Assembly: GCA_947458345.1 (NCBI GenBank)
Contig: CANHBU010000064.1
Span: 1-8,279, forward strand
Reading direction: 5' to 3'
Origin: Comamonadaceae bacterium
Lineage (GTDB): Bacteria > Pseudomonadota > Gammaproteobacteria > Burkholderiales > Burkholderiaceae_C
Length of the DNA: 8,279 nucleotides
In this document: piece after piece, positions 1-7,204 of the stretch
Position numbering within the stretch: position 1 is the stretch's first letter
How the letters are laid out: every line of letters begins with the position of its first letter
Translations under genes and position numbers: made by a program
Notes under the pieces: model-generated
Told to the model about the DNA's origin: nothing
The model's input: only the letters and a program-made list of their open reading frames with translations
Database searches by the model: none

Positions 1-31
1 CAAGAGGCGGATCAGGACACCTGACAAGCGC

Positions 32-286
32 TCAGCGGTAGCGCAGTTTCATCCAGAGGATGGAAGCAGCCAGCGCCAGCGTGACGGCGTTGGCCAAGAC
101 GATCGGCCAGGCCCCTGCGGCCAGCCCGTAAATCAGCCACAAGGCAATACCGAGCGTAAAGACGCTGTACATGCCCAGGGAAATGCCACTGACGTCGCGG
201 GTGCGAAAAGTTAACCACGCTTGGGGCAAGAAGCTGCCGGTGGTCAAGATAGCGGCTGCGTAGCCGATAAGCTCGGTCCAGTTCAT
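32..286 (-). CDS. SemiSWEET / PQ-loop family small sugar transporter
   Basis: An 84-residue, almost wholly hydrophobic protein with three predicted membrane helices (about residues 5-25, 36-56 and 60-79). The PQ-loop signature (T-G-S-F-L-P-Q) has its P-Q at residues 21-22 in helix 1, followed by the conserved V-S-G-I-S-L-G-M-Y stretch. A Trp at 50 and an Asn at 67 sit where SemiSWEETs have their substrate-pocket Trp and Asn. Length and layout match SemiSWEETs, which work as homodimers moving sugars through the inner membrane; the substrate here is unknown. I chose the ATG at 286. An in-frame TTG at 307 would add seven residues and has a GGGG run just upstream, so it remains possible. The gene follows the tRNA on the same strand with a repeat-bearing spacer between; no AT-rich promoter is visible in front of it, so read-through from the tRNA is possible (inference). 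Confidence 0.85.
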   Translation of the reverse strand: MNWTELIGYAAAILTTGSFLPQAWLTFRTRDVSGISLGMYSVFTLGIALWLIYGLAAGAWPIVLANAVTLALAASILWMKLRYR

Positions 287-324
287 GTGTGTGCTGCTGG
301 TCCCCAAAGGCCCCTTGAGCAGGC

Positions 325-373
325 CCAGCCTTCAAGGCCAGCCTTCAAGGCCAGCCCTCAAGGCCAGCCAGGG
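325..373. repeat. 13-bp direct tandem repeat, three full copies plus a partial
   Basis: The unit CCAGCCTTCAAGG starts at 325 and 338, a one-base variant (CCAGCCCTCAAGG) starts at 351, and a partial copy CCAGCC starts at 364. Each perfect unit, with the next base, contains the odd-centred palindrome GCCTTCAAGGC. The array lies in the spacer between the tRNA and the SemiSWEET start. It could be a cluster of operator-like dyads or simply a slippage-generated minisatellite; the sequence does not decide. Confidence 0.85.
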
Positions 374-378
374 CTGGC
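350..378. repeat. 9-bp inverted repeat overlapping the tandem array
   Basis: GCCAGCCCT at 350-358 pairs perfectly with AGGGCTGGC at 370-378 across an 11-nt loop. On the minus strand it lies downstream of the tRNA, so it could form a stable RNA hairpin in that transcript. No U-rich tract follows on either strand, so it does not meet the standard for an intrinsic terminator. It may be a by-product of the GC-rich tandem repeats it overlaps. Confidence 0.5.
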
Positions 379-435
379 ATCCAGAGGGCTTGGCAGAGCC
401 ACCCGAGTCGATCAAAAGGCTGCGCAAGAGTCAAA

Positions 436-512
436 TGGTAGGGCGTGGCGGACTTGAACCGACGACCAAAGGATTATGAGTCCTCTGCTCTAACCAACTG
501 AGCTAACGCCCC
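436..512 (-). tRNA. tRNA with CAU anticodon (tRNA-Ile2 favoured, or elongator tRNA-Met)
   Basis: A complete 77-nt cloverleaf with encoded CCA. On the minus strand the order is acceptor GGGGCGT, D arm with A-G-T-T-G-G-T-T-A loop, anticodon stem GAGGA/TCCTT with loop CTCATAA (anticodon CAT, plus-strand bases 476-478), variable loop TGGTC, T loop TTCAAGT, acceptor ACGCCCT, then A and CCA. The D arm has no initiator features, so this is not the initiator tRNA. The TTTGGTC variable region and TTCAAGT T loop resemble the AUA-reading tRNA-Ile2 more than elongator tRNA-Met, but the D loop also fits Met; Ile2 would need lysidine at C34 made by TilS. Odd points are a G1-U72 pair and a U50-C64 mismatch in the T stem. 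The gene lies downstream of hrcA on the same strand. Confidence 0.93.
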
Positions 513-522
513 ATTCCATTGC

Positions 523-528
523 ATTCTA
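523..528 (-). promoter_or_regulatory. Possible -10 element of the tRNA promoter
   Basis: TAGAAT on the minus strand (five of six bases match TATAAT) lies 10 nt before the mature 5' end of the tRNA, leaving a short leader for RNase P to remove. No good -35 hexamer is visible at 16-18 bp upstream, so the call rests on the -10 match and its position. Co-transcription from hrcA is the alternative. Confidence 0.4.
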
Positions 529-535
529 GACGTGC

Positions 536-552
536 GGGGCTGCCTTGGCCCC
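536..552. repeat. Small inverted repeat between hrcA and the tRNA
   Basis: GGGGC at 536-540 pairs with GCCCC at 548-552 across a 7-nt loop, and GC/GC can add two pairs beyond a bulge. It sits downstream of the hrcA stop on the minus strand and upstream of the tRNA -10 candidate. No T tract follows it in the direction of hrcA transcription, so termination there is not supported. The rest of the 80-bp spacer holds nothing else I recognise. Confidence 0.3.
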
Positions 553-592
553 TGCCGCAGACGCGCCCAACCGGGCACTTGCCACCGCACCC

Positions 593-1609
593 CTAGCGGC
601 TGTGGCTGAGGGCCGAGCTGACGAGCTTGGAGGTGATGTCGACGATCTGGATCATCTTGTCGTAGGGCATGCGGGTCGGGCCGATCACGCCCAGGGTGCC
701 CACGATCTGGCCGTCGACCTCGTAAGGGGCCGTGACCACCGACAGCTCCTGATAGGGCACGACCTGGCTTTCGCCGCCGATGTAGATTCGCACGCCTTCG
801 GCCCGGCTCGAGACATCCAGCAGACGCATCAGCTGCGCTTTTTGCTCAAACAAAGAAAACAGCTTGCGCAGACTGTCCATGTCGCTTGAAAAATCGCTCA
901 CCGCAAGCAAGTTGCGCTCGCCGGCCACGACCAGTTCGTCACGCGACTCGATCGCCTCCGAGCCCACCCGCACCGCCGCCTGCATCAAGGTGCCGATCTC
1001 GCCGCGCAGCGCTTCGACTTCGCTTTTGATACGCTCGCGCACCTCTTCAAGGCCAAGGCCGGCATAGTGGGAGTTGAGGAAATTGGCCGCTTCGATGAGC
1101 TCGGTGGGGCTGTAGTCGACTTCGGTCAGCAGCACCCGGTTTTGCACATCGCCGTCGGGCGACACGATGATCAGCAGCAGGCGTTTTTCAGACAGGCGCA
1201 GGAATTCAATATGGCGAAACACCGAGGTGCGCCGCGGGGCCATGACCACGCCCACATAGTGCGACAGGCTCGAGAGCATTTGAGCGGCGTTGCTCAGCAC
1301 CTTTTGCGGCTGATCGGGTGCGAGCGAGGGCGCCACCATGGACTCGAGCGCACGCGGATCGCGTTGGGACATCACCATGGTGTCGACGAACAGCCTGTAA
1401 CCGCGCGCCGTCGGGATGCGACCGGCCGAGGTGTGGGGGCTGACAATCAGACCGAGCTCCTCGAGGTCGCTCATCACGTTGCGGATGGTCGCCGGCGAGA
1501 GCTCCAGACCCGAAGCCCGGCTGAGCGTGCGCGAGCCCACCGGCTGGCCATCGGCAATATAGCGTTCGACCAGGGCCTTGAGCAGCATCTTCGCGCGTTC
1601 ATCGAGCAT
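593..1609 (-). CDS. hrcA: Heat-inducible transcription repressor HrcA
   Basis: A 338-residue protein, the usual length for HrcA. The N-terminal winged-helix DNA-binding domain (about 1-75) carries family landmarks: V-G-S-R-T-L-S at 24-30, [13 protein letters not shown] at 38-50 and H-T-S-A-G-R-I-P-T near 59-67, followed by G-Y-R-L-F-V-D. The remainder is the GAF-like and dimerisation part, ending near the conserved I-G-P-x-R-M-P-Y segment. HrcA represses groE and sometimes dnaK operons by binding the CIRCE inverted repeat, with GroEL modulating its activity. I see no CIRCE-like TTAGCACTC/GAGTGCTAA pair in this window, so its targets lie elsewhere and autoregulation through CIRCE is not evident. 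The ATG at 1609 matches the usual N-terminus (M-L-D-E-R). It is divergent from nadK and followed by the tRNA on the same strand. Confidence 0.97.
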   Translation of the reverse strand: MLDERAKMLLKALVERYIADGQPVGSRTLSRASGLELSPATIRNVMSDLEELGLIVSPHTSAGRIPTARGYRLFVDTMVMSQRDPRALESMVAPSLAPDQPQKVLSNAAQMLSSLSHYVGVVMAPRRTSVFRHIEFLRLSEKRLLLIIVSPDGDVQNRVLLTEVDYSPTELIEAANFLNSHYAGLGLEEVRERIKSEVEALRGEIGTLMQAAVRVGSEAIESRDELVVAGERNLLAVSDFSSDMDSLRKLFSLFEQKAQLMRLLDVSSRAEGVRIYIGGESQVVPYQELSVVTAPYEVDGQIVGTLGVIGPTRMPYDKMIQIVDITSKLVSSALSHSR

Positions 1610-1615
1610 GCTGGC

Positions 1616-1621
1616 ATTCTA
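1616..1621 (-). promoter_or_regulatory. Candidate hrcA -10 element, predicted leaderless
   Basis: TAGAAT on the minus strand ends exactly 6 nt before the hrcA ATG at 1609. With normal -10 to start-site spacing, transcription would begin at or next to the A of the ATG. No Shine-Dalgarno sequence is present between them. No clear -35 hexamer is seen at the expected distance. The same hexamer occurs before the tRNA. Confidence 0.5.
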
Positions 1622-1662
1622 CGAATCCAGCGGGGTTTTTGCGCGGGCTTTTCGCCGACTCA

Positions 1663-1699
1663 GCCGGCGCCGCGGTGGGGCTTGGCAAACGCCGGCGCC
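1663..1699. repeat. 9-bp direct repeat in the hrcA-nadK intergenic region
   Basis: GCCGGCGCC occurs at 1663-1671 and 1691-1699, 28 bp start to start. Because the core GGCGCC is itself palindromic, the copies could also pair as a 7-bp stem. The position just upstream of the nadK promoter candidate would suit a regulator site, but such GC-rich words arise easily by chance in this genome. Confidence 0.35.
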
Positions 1700-1714
1700 C
1701 AGACTCTGGCCCTG

Positions 1715-1723
1715 TGATGTAAT
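1715..1723 (+). promoter_or_regulatory. Candidate extended -10 promoter of nadK, predicted leaderless
   Basis: TGATGTAAT reads as an extended -10 (TGn followed by TGTAAT, five of six matches to TATAAT). The hexamer ends at 1723, 6 nt before the nadK ATG at 1730, so the start site would fall on the ATG itself. A TTGGCA at 1682-1687 resembles a -35 but is 30 bp away, too far to pair with it; an extended -10 can work without a strong -35. Confidence 0.55.
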
Positions 1724-1729
1724 TTGCCC

Positions 1730-2605
1730 ATGACCTGCCGCTTTCGCCATGTCGTGCTCATTGGCAAATACCAGGCCGCCGGCTCACGTTCGGCGCTGGA
1801 GGACATCGCCCATTTTCTGCACCGACAGGGCTGCGAGGTGGCGCTGGAGCGGGAGACGGCCAACAACACCGGGCTGAGCGACTACCCGGTGCTGGACGTC
1901 GAGCAGATCGGCGCGCAATGCGACCTGGGTCTGGTGATTGGCGGTGACGGCACCATGCTGGGCATCGGCCGGCGCCTGGCGCCCCACGGCGTGCCGCTGA
2001 TCGGCATCAACCAGGGGCGGCTGGGCTTTATCACCGACATCGCGCTTGAGGGCTACCAGACGGTGCTCAAGCCCATGCTCGAGGGTCACTACGAGGAAGA
2101 GTCGCGCGCCATGATGCAAGCGAGCGTCATGCGCGACGGGCGCTGCGTCTTTTCGGCCACCGCGATGAACGATGTGGTGGTCAACCGCGGCGCGACCTCT
2201 GGCATGGTCGAGCTGCGCGTGGAGGTTGACGGGCGCTTTGTGGCCAATCAGCGTGCCGACGGTTTGATCATCGCCACGCCCACCGGGTCAACCGCTTACG
2301 CGCTGTCGGCGGGCGGCCCGCTCCTGCATCCTTCCATCGCCGGCTGGCTGCTGGTGCCCATTGCGCCGCACACCCTGTCGAACCGGCCGATCGTGCTGTC
2401 CGACCGCGGCGAGGTGGCCATTGAGCTGGTGACCGGTCGGGATGCCAGCGCCAATTTCGACATGCAATCGCTGGCCTCGCTGCTGCTGGGCGACCGCATC
2501 GTGGTGCGCCGCTCGCCGCACCAGGTGCGCTTTTTGCATCCGCAGCGCTGGAGCTACTTCGACACCCTGCGGCGCAAGCTGCACTGGAATGAGGGCGGCA
2601 CTTAA
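1730..2605 (+). CDS. nadK: NAD kinase (ATP/polyphosphate-dependent NAD phosphorylation)
   Basis: A 291-residue cytosolic enzyme that phosphorylates NAD to NADP, the main entry to the NADP pool. Diagnostic motifs are present: G-G-D-G at 71-74 with the catalytic Asp at 73, G-I-N-Q-G-R-L-G-F at 92-100, [10 protein letters not shown] at 145-154, [14 protein letters not shown] at 177-190, and S-N-R-P at 217-220. The end (R-R-K-L-H-W-N-E) is typical of betaproteobacterial NadK. I chose the ATG at 1730; an in-frame TTG two codons upstream is less likely because homologues begin close to the F-R-x-V-x-L-I-G-K strand. It is first in the nadK-recN-rapZ block and divergent from hrcA. There is no Shine-Dalgarno sequence, and the ATG lies immediately after a -10-like element. 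The 98-nt gap to recN leaves room for a separate recN promoter. Confidence 0.97.
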   Translation: MTCRFRHVVLIGKYQAAGSRSALEDIAHFLHRQGCEVALERETANNTGLSDYPVLDVEQIGAQCDLGLVIGGDGTMLGIGRRLAPHGVPLIGINQGRLGFITDIALEGYQTVLKPMLEGHYEEESRAMMQASVMRDGRCVFSATAMNDVVVNRGATSGMVELRVEVDGRFVANQRADGLIIATPTGSTAYALSAGGPLLHPSIAGWLLVPIAPHTLSNRPIVLSDRGEVAIELVTGRDASANFDMQSLASLLLGDRIVVRRSPHQVRFLHPQRWSYFDTLRRKLHWNEGGT

Positions 2606-2630
2606 CAGGGTCTTTGGGCTCGCGTACCAT
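2602..2630 (+). promoter_or_regulatory. Possible recN promoter overlapping the nadK stop
   Basis: TTAACA (2602-2607, five of six to TTGACA) and TACCAT (2625-2630, four of six to TATAAT) are separated by 17 bp; the -35 overlaps the nadK stop codon. Transcription would begin near 2637, giving a leader of about 68 nt. RecN is LexA-controlled in enterobacteria, but I find no complete CTGT-N8-ACAG box in the nadK-recN gap; only a half site, CTGT, at 2684-2687. Weak -10, so low confidence. Confidence 0.35.
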
Positions 2631-2704
2631 AAGCTTGACGAGGTGGGATCGCCCGCCTTGCGAACCACCGCTTGCCGATCTGACTGTTTTCTTGCCCTGG
2701 CGCC

Positions 2705-4348
2705 ATGAGCCTGAAAAGCATTTTCTTGCGCGACTTCATCATCGTCAGCGAACTCGAGGTCGAGTTGACGGGCGGCTTTTGTGTACTGACCGGCCAGACT
2801 GGAGCCGGCAAATCGATTTTGATCGACGCCCTGCAGCTCGCGCTGGGCGCGCGCGCCGAGGCCTCGGTGGTGCGCGAAGGTGCGCTGCGCTGCGAAATCA
2901 GCGCCTGCTTTGACTGCCCGCCTGCTTTGCACCGCTGGCTTGAAGACGCCGGCATCGATGCCACGCAAGAGCTGCTGCTCAAGCGCACCGTCGATGCCCA
3001 GGGCAAGAGCCGAGCCTGGATCAATGGCAGCCCGGCAACGGCCGCGCAGTTGCGCGAACTGGGCGACCAACTGGTCGACATTCACGGCCAGCATGCCTGG
3101 CAAAGCCTGACCCGCGCAGAAGACGTGCGCCATCTGCTCGATGCCTATGCGGGCGTCTCCAGCGAGCCGCTCAAGGGCCGCTGGGCCCAGTGGCGCGAGG
3201 CAGAAAAAACGCTGGCCGACGCCCGTCTGGCGCAAGAAAGCCTGGCGCGCGAACAGGAGCGACTGGCTTGGCAGATCGGCGAGTTGGCCAAACTCGCGCC
3301 CGCTGCCGACGAATGGCAGACCCTTAACGCCCAGCACAGCCGGCTGGCCAACGCACAGAGTCTGCAGGCTGCGGTGCAAGGGGCCATCGAAGCCTTGCAA
3401 GAGGCCGAGACCAACGCCTGTAGCCTGCTGGGCCGCGCCCGCCAGTTGCTGCAGGCGCAGTCTCAAGTTGAGCCGCGCTTTGCCGCGATCGCCGAGGTGC
3501 TCAGCAGTGCGCTGGCGCAGACCGAAGACGCCGTGCACGGCCTGCACAGCTACGCCCGTCACACCGATCTCGATCCGCAGGCCCTCGCCGGCCTCGATGA
3601 AAGACTGGCGCAGTGGGTCAGCCTGGCGCGGCGCTACAAGCGTGCGCCCGCCGAGCTGCCTGAGCTGCTCGAGAGCTGGCAGCAGGAGTTGCGGCGGCTC
3701 GATGCAGCGGCCGACCTGGCCGCACTCGAGCAGGCGGCGCAGCAGGCCCGCCAGGCCTATCTCCAGCAGGCCCAGGCGCTCAGCCAGGCTCGGGCCAAAG
3801 CAGCGCCTGCCCTGCAAAAGGCGGTCACCTCTGCGATGCAGGGTCTGGGCATGCAGGGCGGGCTCTTTGAAGTGCAGCTCGAGCCGCTGGCGCAGCCCCA
3901 GCAAGGCGGTCTGGAGCAGGTGCAGTTTCTGGTGGCCGGCCACCCAGGCGCGACACCGCGGCCGGTGGGCAAGGTGGCCTCCGGCGGCGAGCTCTCGCGC
4001 ATCGCGCTGGCCATCGCCGTGACCACCAGCCGCTTGGGGCAGGCGCAAACCCTGATTTTTGACGAGGTCGACGCGGGCGTGGGCGGTGCCGTGGCGCAGA
4101 CCGTGGGTCGGCTCATGAAGCAGCTCGGCCGCGACCGGCAGGTGCTGGCGGTCACCCACCTGCCCCAGGTGGCCGCCTGTGCCGACGCCCATCTGCTGGT
4201 GGCCAAGGAAAGCCGGGGCAAGCGCACCCACAGCACGGTGCAAGCCATCGAGGGTCAGGCGCGTGTGACCGAGATCGCCCGCATGCTCGGCGGAGAGCGC
4301 CTGTCGGACACCACTTTGGCGCACGCGCGCGAGATGCTTCAATCATGA
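2705..4348 (+). CDS. recN: DNA repair protein RecN (SMC-like ATPase)
   Basis: A 547-residue SMC-family ATPase acting in recombinational repair of double-strand breaks, holding or bridging DNA near RecA. The N-terminal half-domain has the Walker A motif G-Q-T-G-A-G-K-S at 30-37. A long Ala/Leu/Gln/Glu-rich region from about 165 to 390 forms the characteristic coiled-coil arm. The C-terminal half-domain has the ABC signature S-G-G-E-L-S-R at 426-432, Walker B L-I-F-D-E at 450-454 followed by V-D-A-G-V-G-G, and the V-T-H switch at 483-485. Length is close to E. coli RecN (553). The ATG at 2705 gives the family N-terminus (M-L/S-x-x-L-x-I-x-x-F-I). No Shine-Dalgarno sequence is seen before it. 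The stop overlaps the rapZ start as ATGA, so the two are probably translationally coupled. Confidence 0.97.
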   Translation: MSLKSIFLRDFIIVSELEVELTGGFCVLTGQTGAGKSILIDALQLALGARAEASVVREGALRCEISACFDCPPALHRWLEDAGIDATQELLLKRTVDAQGKSRAWINGSPATAAQLRELGDQLVDIHGQHAWQSLTRAEDVRHLLDAYAGVSSEPLKGRWAQWREAEKTLADARLAQESLAREQERLAWQIGELAKLAPAADEWQTLNAQHSRLANAQSLQAAVQGAIEALQEAETNACSLLGRARQLLQAQSQVEPRFAAIAEVLSSALAQTEDAVHGLHSYARHTDLDPQALAGLDERLAQWVSLARRYKRAPAELPELLESWQQELRRLDAAADLAALEQAAQQARQAYLQQAQALSQARAKAAPALQKAVTSAMQGLGMQGGLFEVQLEPLAQPQQGGLEQVQFLVAGHPGATPRPVGKVASGGELSRIALAIAVTTSRLGQAQTLIFDEVDAGVGGAVAQTVGRLMKQLGRDRQVLAVTHLPQVAACADAHLLVAKESRGKRTHSTVQAIEGQARVTEIARMLGGERLSDTTLAHAREMLQS

Positions 4349-5232
4349 GTCCGACGCAGCCACAGGCTATGGAAATGGTGCTGATCACCGGCATGTCGGG
4401 CTCGGGCAAGTCGGTGGCGCTGCATGCGCTCGAAGACGCCGGCTACTACTGCGTCGACAACCTGCCGCCGCAGCTGCTCGACAGCTTTGTGGCTCTCGAG
4501 CGCGAGCATGGGGCCAGCAAGATCGGCATTGCGATGGACGTGCGCAGCGCGGCCTCGCTGCACACCGTGCCGGCACAGCTGCGCCTGCTGCGCGAGCAGG
4601 GCGTGGCCATCATGCCGATCTTTCTCGACGCGAGCACCGACACCTTGGTGCGCCGCTTTTCAGAAACGCGTCGCCTGCATCCGCTGTCACGCCCCGATCT
4701 GAGCGATCAGCGCCGCGCCCTGGTGCAGGCCATCGAGCTCGAGCGCGAGCTGGTGGGCGAGCTGCGCGAACATGCGCACGTGATCGACTCGAGCATGATC
4801 CGCTCCTCGCAGCTGCAGCTCTACATCAAGGAGCTGATCCAGGCCCCAGCAGCCCAGCTGACGCTGGTGTTCGAGTCCTTTGCCTTCAAGCGCGGCATTC
4901 CGCTCGATGCCGACTACGTGTTTGATGTGCGCATGCTGCCCAACCCGCACTACGAAAGCGATCTGCGGCCGCTGACCGGACGCGATGCGCCCGTGGCTGC
5001 CTACCTGCGCGAGAGCCCGGAAGTGGGCGATATGTTTGCGGGCATCGAAACCTTTTTGCAGCGCTGGCTCGCCCCCCTGGTGCGCGATCACCGCAGCTAC
5101 GTCACGGTGGCCGTCGGCTGCACTGGCGGCCAGCACCGCTCGGTCTATCTGGTCGAAGCCCTGGCCCAGGCCTTTAGCCGCAACTGGGCCACCCTCAAAC
5201 GCCACCGCGAACTCGACGCAGGCGGGCGCTAA
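4345..5232 (+). CDS. rapZ: RNase adapter / amino-sugar sensor RapZ (YvcJ family)
   Basis: A 295-residue P-loop protein. Walker A is G-M-S-G-S-G-K-S at 16-23, followed by the family hallmark G-Y-Y-C-V-D-N-L-P at 33-41. The C-terminal domain carries R-P-L-T-G-R-D and the conserved [10 protein letters not shown] at 258-267, with a basic K-R-H-R near the end. In E. coli the C-terminal domain binds glucosamine-6-phosphate and small RNAs and steers RNase E; the GlmY/GlmZ sRNAs are known from enterobacteria, so the RNA partner here is unknown. The ATG at 4345 overlaps the recN TGA by 4 nt. In-frame ATGs at 4369 and 4375 would give a start nearer the usual M-x-x-V-L-I-T-G; the coupling argument favours 4345 but the true start is uncertain. 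hprK and ptsN, its common betaproteobacterial neighbours, are not adjacent here. It converges on mutY with a 22-nt gap. Confidence 0.95.
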   Translation: MSPTQPQAMEMVLITGMSGSGKSVALHALEDAGYYCVDNLPPQLLDSFVALEREHGASKIGIAMDVRSAASLHTVPAQLRLLREQGVAIMPIFLDASTDTLVRRFSETRRLHPLSRPDLSDQRRALVQAIELERELVGELREHAHVIDSSMIRSSQLQLYIKELIQAPAAQLTLVFESFAFKRGIPLDADYVFDVRMLPNPHYESDLRPLTGRDAPVAAYLRESPEVGDMFAGIETFLQRWLAPLVRDHRSYVTVAVGCTGGQHRSVYLVEALAQAFSRNWATLKRHRELDAGGR

Positions 5233-5254
5233 GCGGCGCGCCTTCGACTGGCAC

Positions 5255-6346
5255 TCAAGCGCTCAGCAGCTTGCGCACCGGTGCCGGCACACCCGGCAGC
5301 TCGCCAAGCTTGCACCACTGGCCCTGGCCGAGCCGATCGCGCCGCGCGTCGACCAGCACGCGCAGCGGATGCAGGTGTAAATCGCGGTGGGTCAATGTAT
5401 GCATGAAAGCCGGCTGCTCCTGCACGCTGGGGTGCAAACGCTCGGGCAGGCTTTGCAGCAGCGCCTGCGCCGACTCAAAGACCGGCAGGCAATACAGCCC
5501 ACCCCAGATTCCCGATTCCGGCCGGCGCGCAAGCCAGACGGCCCCGTCGGCACGCACCGCCCAAAGCAGCCAAAGCCGCACGCTCGAGCGCCTGATCTTG
5601 CGCGTCTTGAGCGGGTAAAGCGTCACCTGGTCCTGGCTGCGGGCCTTGCACAGGCCAGCGAGCGGACACACGCCGCACTGAGGCTGGCGGGGCAGGCAGA
5701 CTGTGGCGCCAAGGTCCATGATGGCTTGGCTGTAGGCGGGCATGCGATCGGCAGGCGGCAGCAACTGCTGGGCATGGGCCAGCAGTTGTCGGTGCCCGGC
5801 ACCGGTCCCAACATCGGCCTCAAACGCAAGCACCCGCGCGAGCACCCGCTTGACATTGCCGTCCAAGATGGCGGCGCGCTCGCTAAAGCAAAAAGAGGCG
5901 ATAGCTGCGGCCGTCGACGGACCAATGCCCGGCAGGCTCTGCAATTGCTCGGCCGTCGACGGAAAACCGCCAAAGCGCTCGACCACCTCGATGGCACAGC
6001 GGTGCAAATTGCGCGCGCGGCTGTAGTAGCCCAGACCGCTCCACAGGCCCAGCACCTCATCGAGCGGCGCAGCCGCCAGATCGTGCACTTTGGGAAAGCG
6101 CTCCAAAAAGCGCTGGTAATAGCCCCTGACCGTGACCACTTGGGTTTGCTGCAGCATGATTTCGGAAAGCCAGACCCGGTAGGGATCGCGGCTGCCCTGC
6201 CAGGGCAGGTCGCTGCGCCCGTGGATCGGATGCCAGACCAGCAGGCGCCGCGCAAACGCTCGCACCAGCGTCGGGCTGAGCAAGACGTCGGGGGCGCCAG
6301 CTGCGCTCGTGCTGCGCCGCTGCGGTGCGCGGGTCTGGGCGCTCAT
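5255..6346 (-). CDS. mutY: A/G-specific adenine DNA glycosylase MutY
   Basis: A 363-residue base-excision repair enzyme that removes adenine mispaired with 8-oxoguanine. The HhH-GPD domain holds [10 protein letters not shown] (61-70, catalytic Glu at 62), the hairpin L-P-G-I-G-P-S-T-A at 138-146, and L-D-G-N-V-K-R-V with the catalytic Asp at 162. The iron-sulfur cluster cysteines are at 217, 224, 227 and 233 with the correct C-X6-C-X2-C-X5-C spacing. The C-terminal Nudix-like domain (about 255-363) reads 8-oxoG; the E. coli F-S-H loop appears here as L-T-H, a variation I recall from betaproteobacterial MutY. I chose the ATG at 6346 because it overlaps the mutM stop (ATGA) and gives a normal length; a longer reading frame would run 27 codons into mutM. 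It is the second gene of a mutM-mutY unit. Confidence 0.97.
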   Translation of the reverse strand: MSAQTRAPQRRSTSAAGAPDVLLSPTLVRAFARRLLVWHPIHGRSDLPWQGSRDPYRVWLSEIMLQQTQVVTVRGYYQRFLERFPKVHDLAAAPLDEVLGLWSGLGYYSRARNLHRCAIEVVERFGGFPSTAEQLQSLPGIGPSTAAAIASFCFSERAAILDGNVKRVLARVLAFEADVGTGAGHRQLLAHAQQLLPPADRMPAYSQAIMDLGATVCLPRQPQCGVCPLAGLCKARSQDQVTLYPLKTRKIRRSSVRLWLLWAVRADGAVWLARRPESGIWGGLYCLPVFESAQALLQSLPERLHPSVQEQPAFMHTLTHRDLHLHPLRVLVDARRDRLGQGQWCKLGELPGVPAPVRKLLSA

Positions 6347-7161
6347 GGGCGCTGGCAATCGGGGCAAAAATAGCTCGAGCGCTGCTGCTGCACGATGCGC
6401 CGAATCGGCGCCTGGCAGCGCCGGCAAGGCTGGCCAGCACGGTCGTAAACCTGGGCCGCGAGCTGAAAATGACCGGCCTGCCCCATGGCATTGGAAAAAT
6501 CGCGCAAGGTGCTGCCACCCTGGGCGAGCGCCTGCTCGAGCACCTGACAGATGGCCGCATGCAGGCGATCGGCGCGTGGCCGGCTGAGCCGGTAGGCGCG
6601 CAAGGTGGGCCGGATACCGGCCATGAAAAGCGCCTCGCAGGCGTAGATGTTGCCGACGCCGACCACCACCTGACCGGCCAGCAAGACTTGCTTGATGGCC
6701 GCTTTCTTGTCCTTGAGCGCGCGGTGGAAAGCCTGCGCCTCAAACTGCCCGCCCAGCGGCTCTACCCCCAGCCCCGAAAGCAGCTTGCGCGCCGGCTCTG
6801 CGCCCTCGTCCTGGGCATAGACGACCGCGCCAAAGCGGCGCGGGTCGTGCAGCCTGAGCGTGCCCTGGGTGGTGACCAAGTCGAAGTGATCGTGCCGTCC
6901 TGGCGGCGGCAAGCCCTGGTCGAACAGGACACTGCCCGACATGCCCAGGTGCAGCAGCAGCACGCCCGAGGGCTTAAGGTCGATCAGCAGGTACTTGCCA
7001 CGCCGGCGCACACCGGCGACCGTGCGTCCGGTCAGGTCCTCGCAGGGGCAGCCCAAAGGCCAGCGCAGCGGCTTGCCCAAGCGGGCGGCCTGGATACGGG
7101 CGCCGGAGATACGGCCGGCAAAACTGCGTCGGGTGACCTCGACTTCGGGCAATTCAGGCAT
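6343..7161 (-). CDS. mutM: Formamidopyrimidine-DNA glycosylase (Fpg/MutM)
   Basis: A 272-residue bifunctional glycosylase/AP lyase that excises 8-oxoguanine and formamidopyrimidines opposite C. The start is fixed by chemistry: the N-terminal Pro after Met removal is the catalytic nucleophile, so the protein must begin M-P-E-L-P-E-V-E at the ATG at 7161; an in-frame TTG two codons upstream would bury it. Pro2, Glu3 and Glu6 are present, with the beta-elimination Lys at 56 (R-G-K-Y-L-L), H-L-G-M-S-G-S at 71-77 with the intercalating Met, D-P-R-R-F-G near 106-111, and the H2TH motif V-V-G-V-G-N-I-Y-A at 166-174. The zinc finger uses Cys 246, 249, 266 and 269 (C-X2-C-X16-C-X2-C) with Arg 261 in its tip. 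It is upstream of mutY with a 4-nt overlap and divergent from the TPR gene. Confidence 0.97.
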   Translation of the reverse strand: MPELPEVEVTRRSFAGRISGARIQAARLGKPLRWPLGCPCEDLTGRTVAGVRRRGKYLLIDLKPSGVLLLHLGMSGSVLFDQGLPPPGRHDHFDLVTTQGTLRLHDPRRFGAVVYAQDEGAEPARKLLSGLGVEPLGGQFEAQAFHRALKDKKAAIKQVLLAGQVVVGVGNIYACEALFMAGIRPTLRAYRLSRPRADRLHAAICQVLEQALAQGGSTLRDFSNAMGQAGHFQLAAQVYDRAGQPCRRCQAPIRRIVQQQRSSYFCPDCQRP

Positions 7162-7198
7162 GCGCAATCAAACTGGGAAGCGTTAACTTGAGCCTTCC

Positions 7199-7204
7199 AT
7201 TATC
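7199..7204 (-). promoter_or_regulatory. Possible mutM-mutY -10 element
   Basis: GATAAT on the minus strand (five of six to TATAAT) lies 37 nt before the mutM ATG and would give a leader of about 30 nt. It overlaps the plus-strand TATCAT of the TPR gene; the two lie within ATTATCAT. A weaker alternative is TTTGAT on the minus strand at 7167-7172, 5 nt from the ATG. No good -35 is visible for either. Confidence 0.35.

Noticed and set aside
350..378. Intrinsic terminator downstream of the tRNA
   Set aside because: The stem is good, but no U tract follows on either strand and it overlaps tandem repeats that create such pairing by themselves.
1067..1717. A 216-codon plus-strand frame opposite hrcA
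   Set aside because: HrcA is intact on the other strand; the frame is His/Gly/Arg-rich without similarity that I recognise.
2684..2699. LexA (SOS) box before recN
   Set aside because: Only the left half CTGT is present; the bases 8 nt later are CTGG, not ACAG.
2288..4342. A 684-codon open frame on the minus strand opposite nadK and recN
   Set aside because: It is antisense to two genes with complete catalytic motifs. Its protein is His/Gln/Leu/Arg-rich with no recognisable domain, as expected from the complementary frame of GC-rich codons.
5233..5254. Bidirectional terminator between convergent rapZ and mutY
   Set aside because: The 22-nt gap holds a GGCGCGCC palindrome but no stem-loop with a T tract.
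5387..6373. A 328-codon plus-strand frame opposite mutY
   Set aside because: MutY on the other strand has all catalytic and cluster residues; the antisense product is Arg/Gln/Ala-rich with no domain or start context.
6325..7191. A 288-codon plus-strand frame opposite mutM
   Set aside because: MutM is intact and unmistakable on the minus strand; the antisense frame is a composition artefact.
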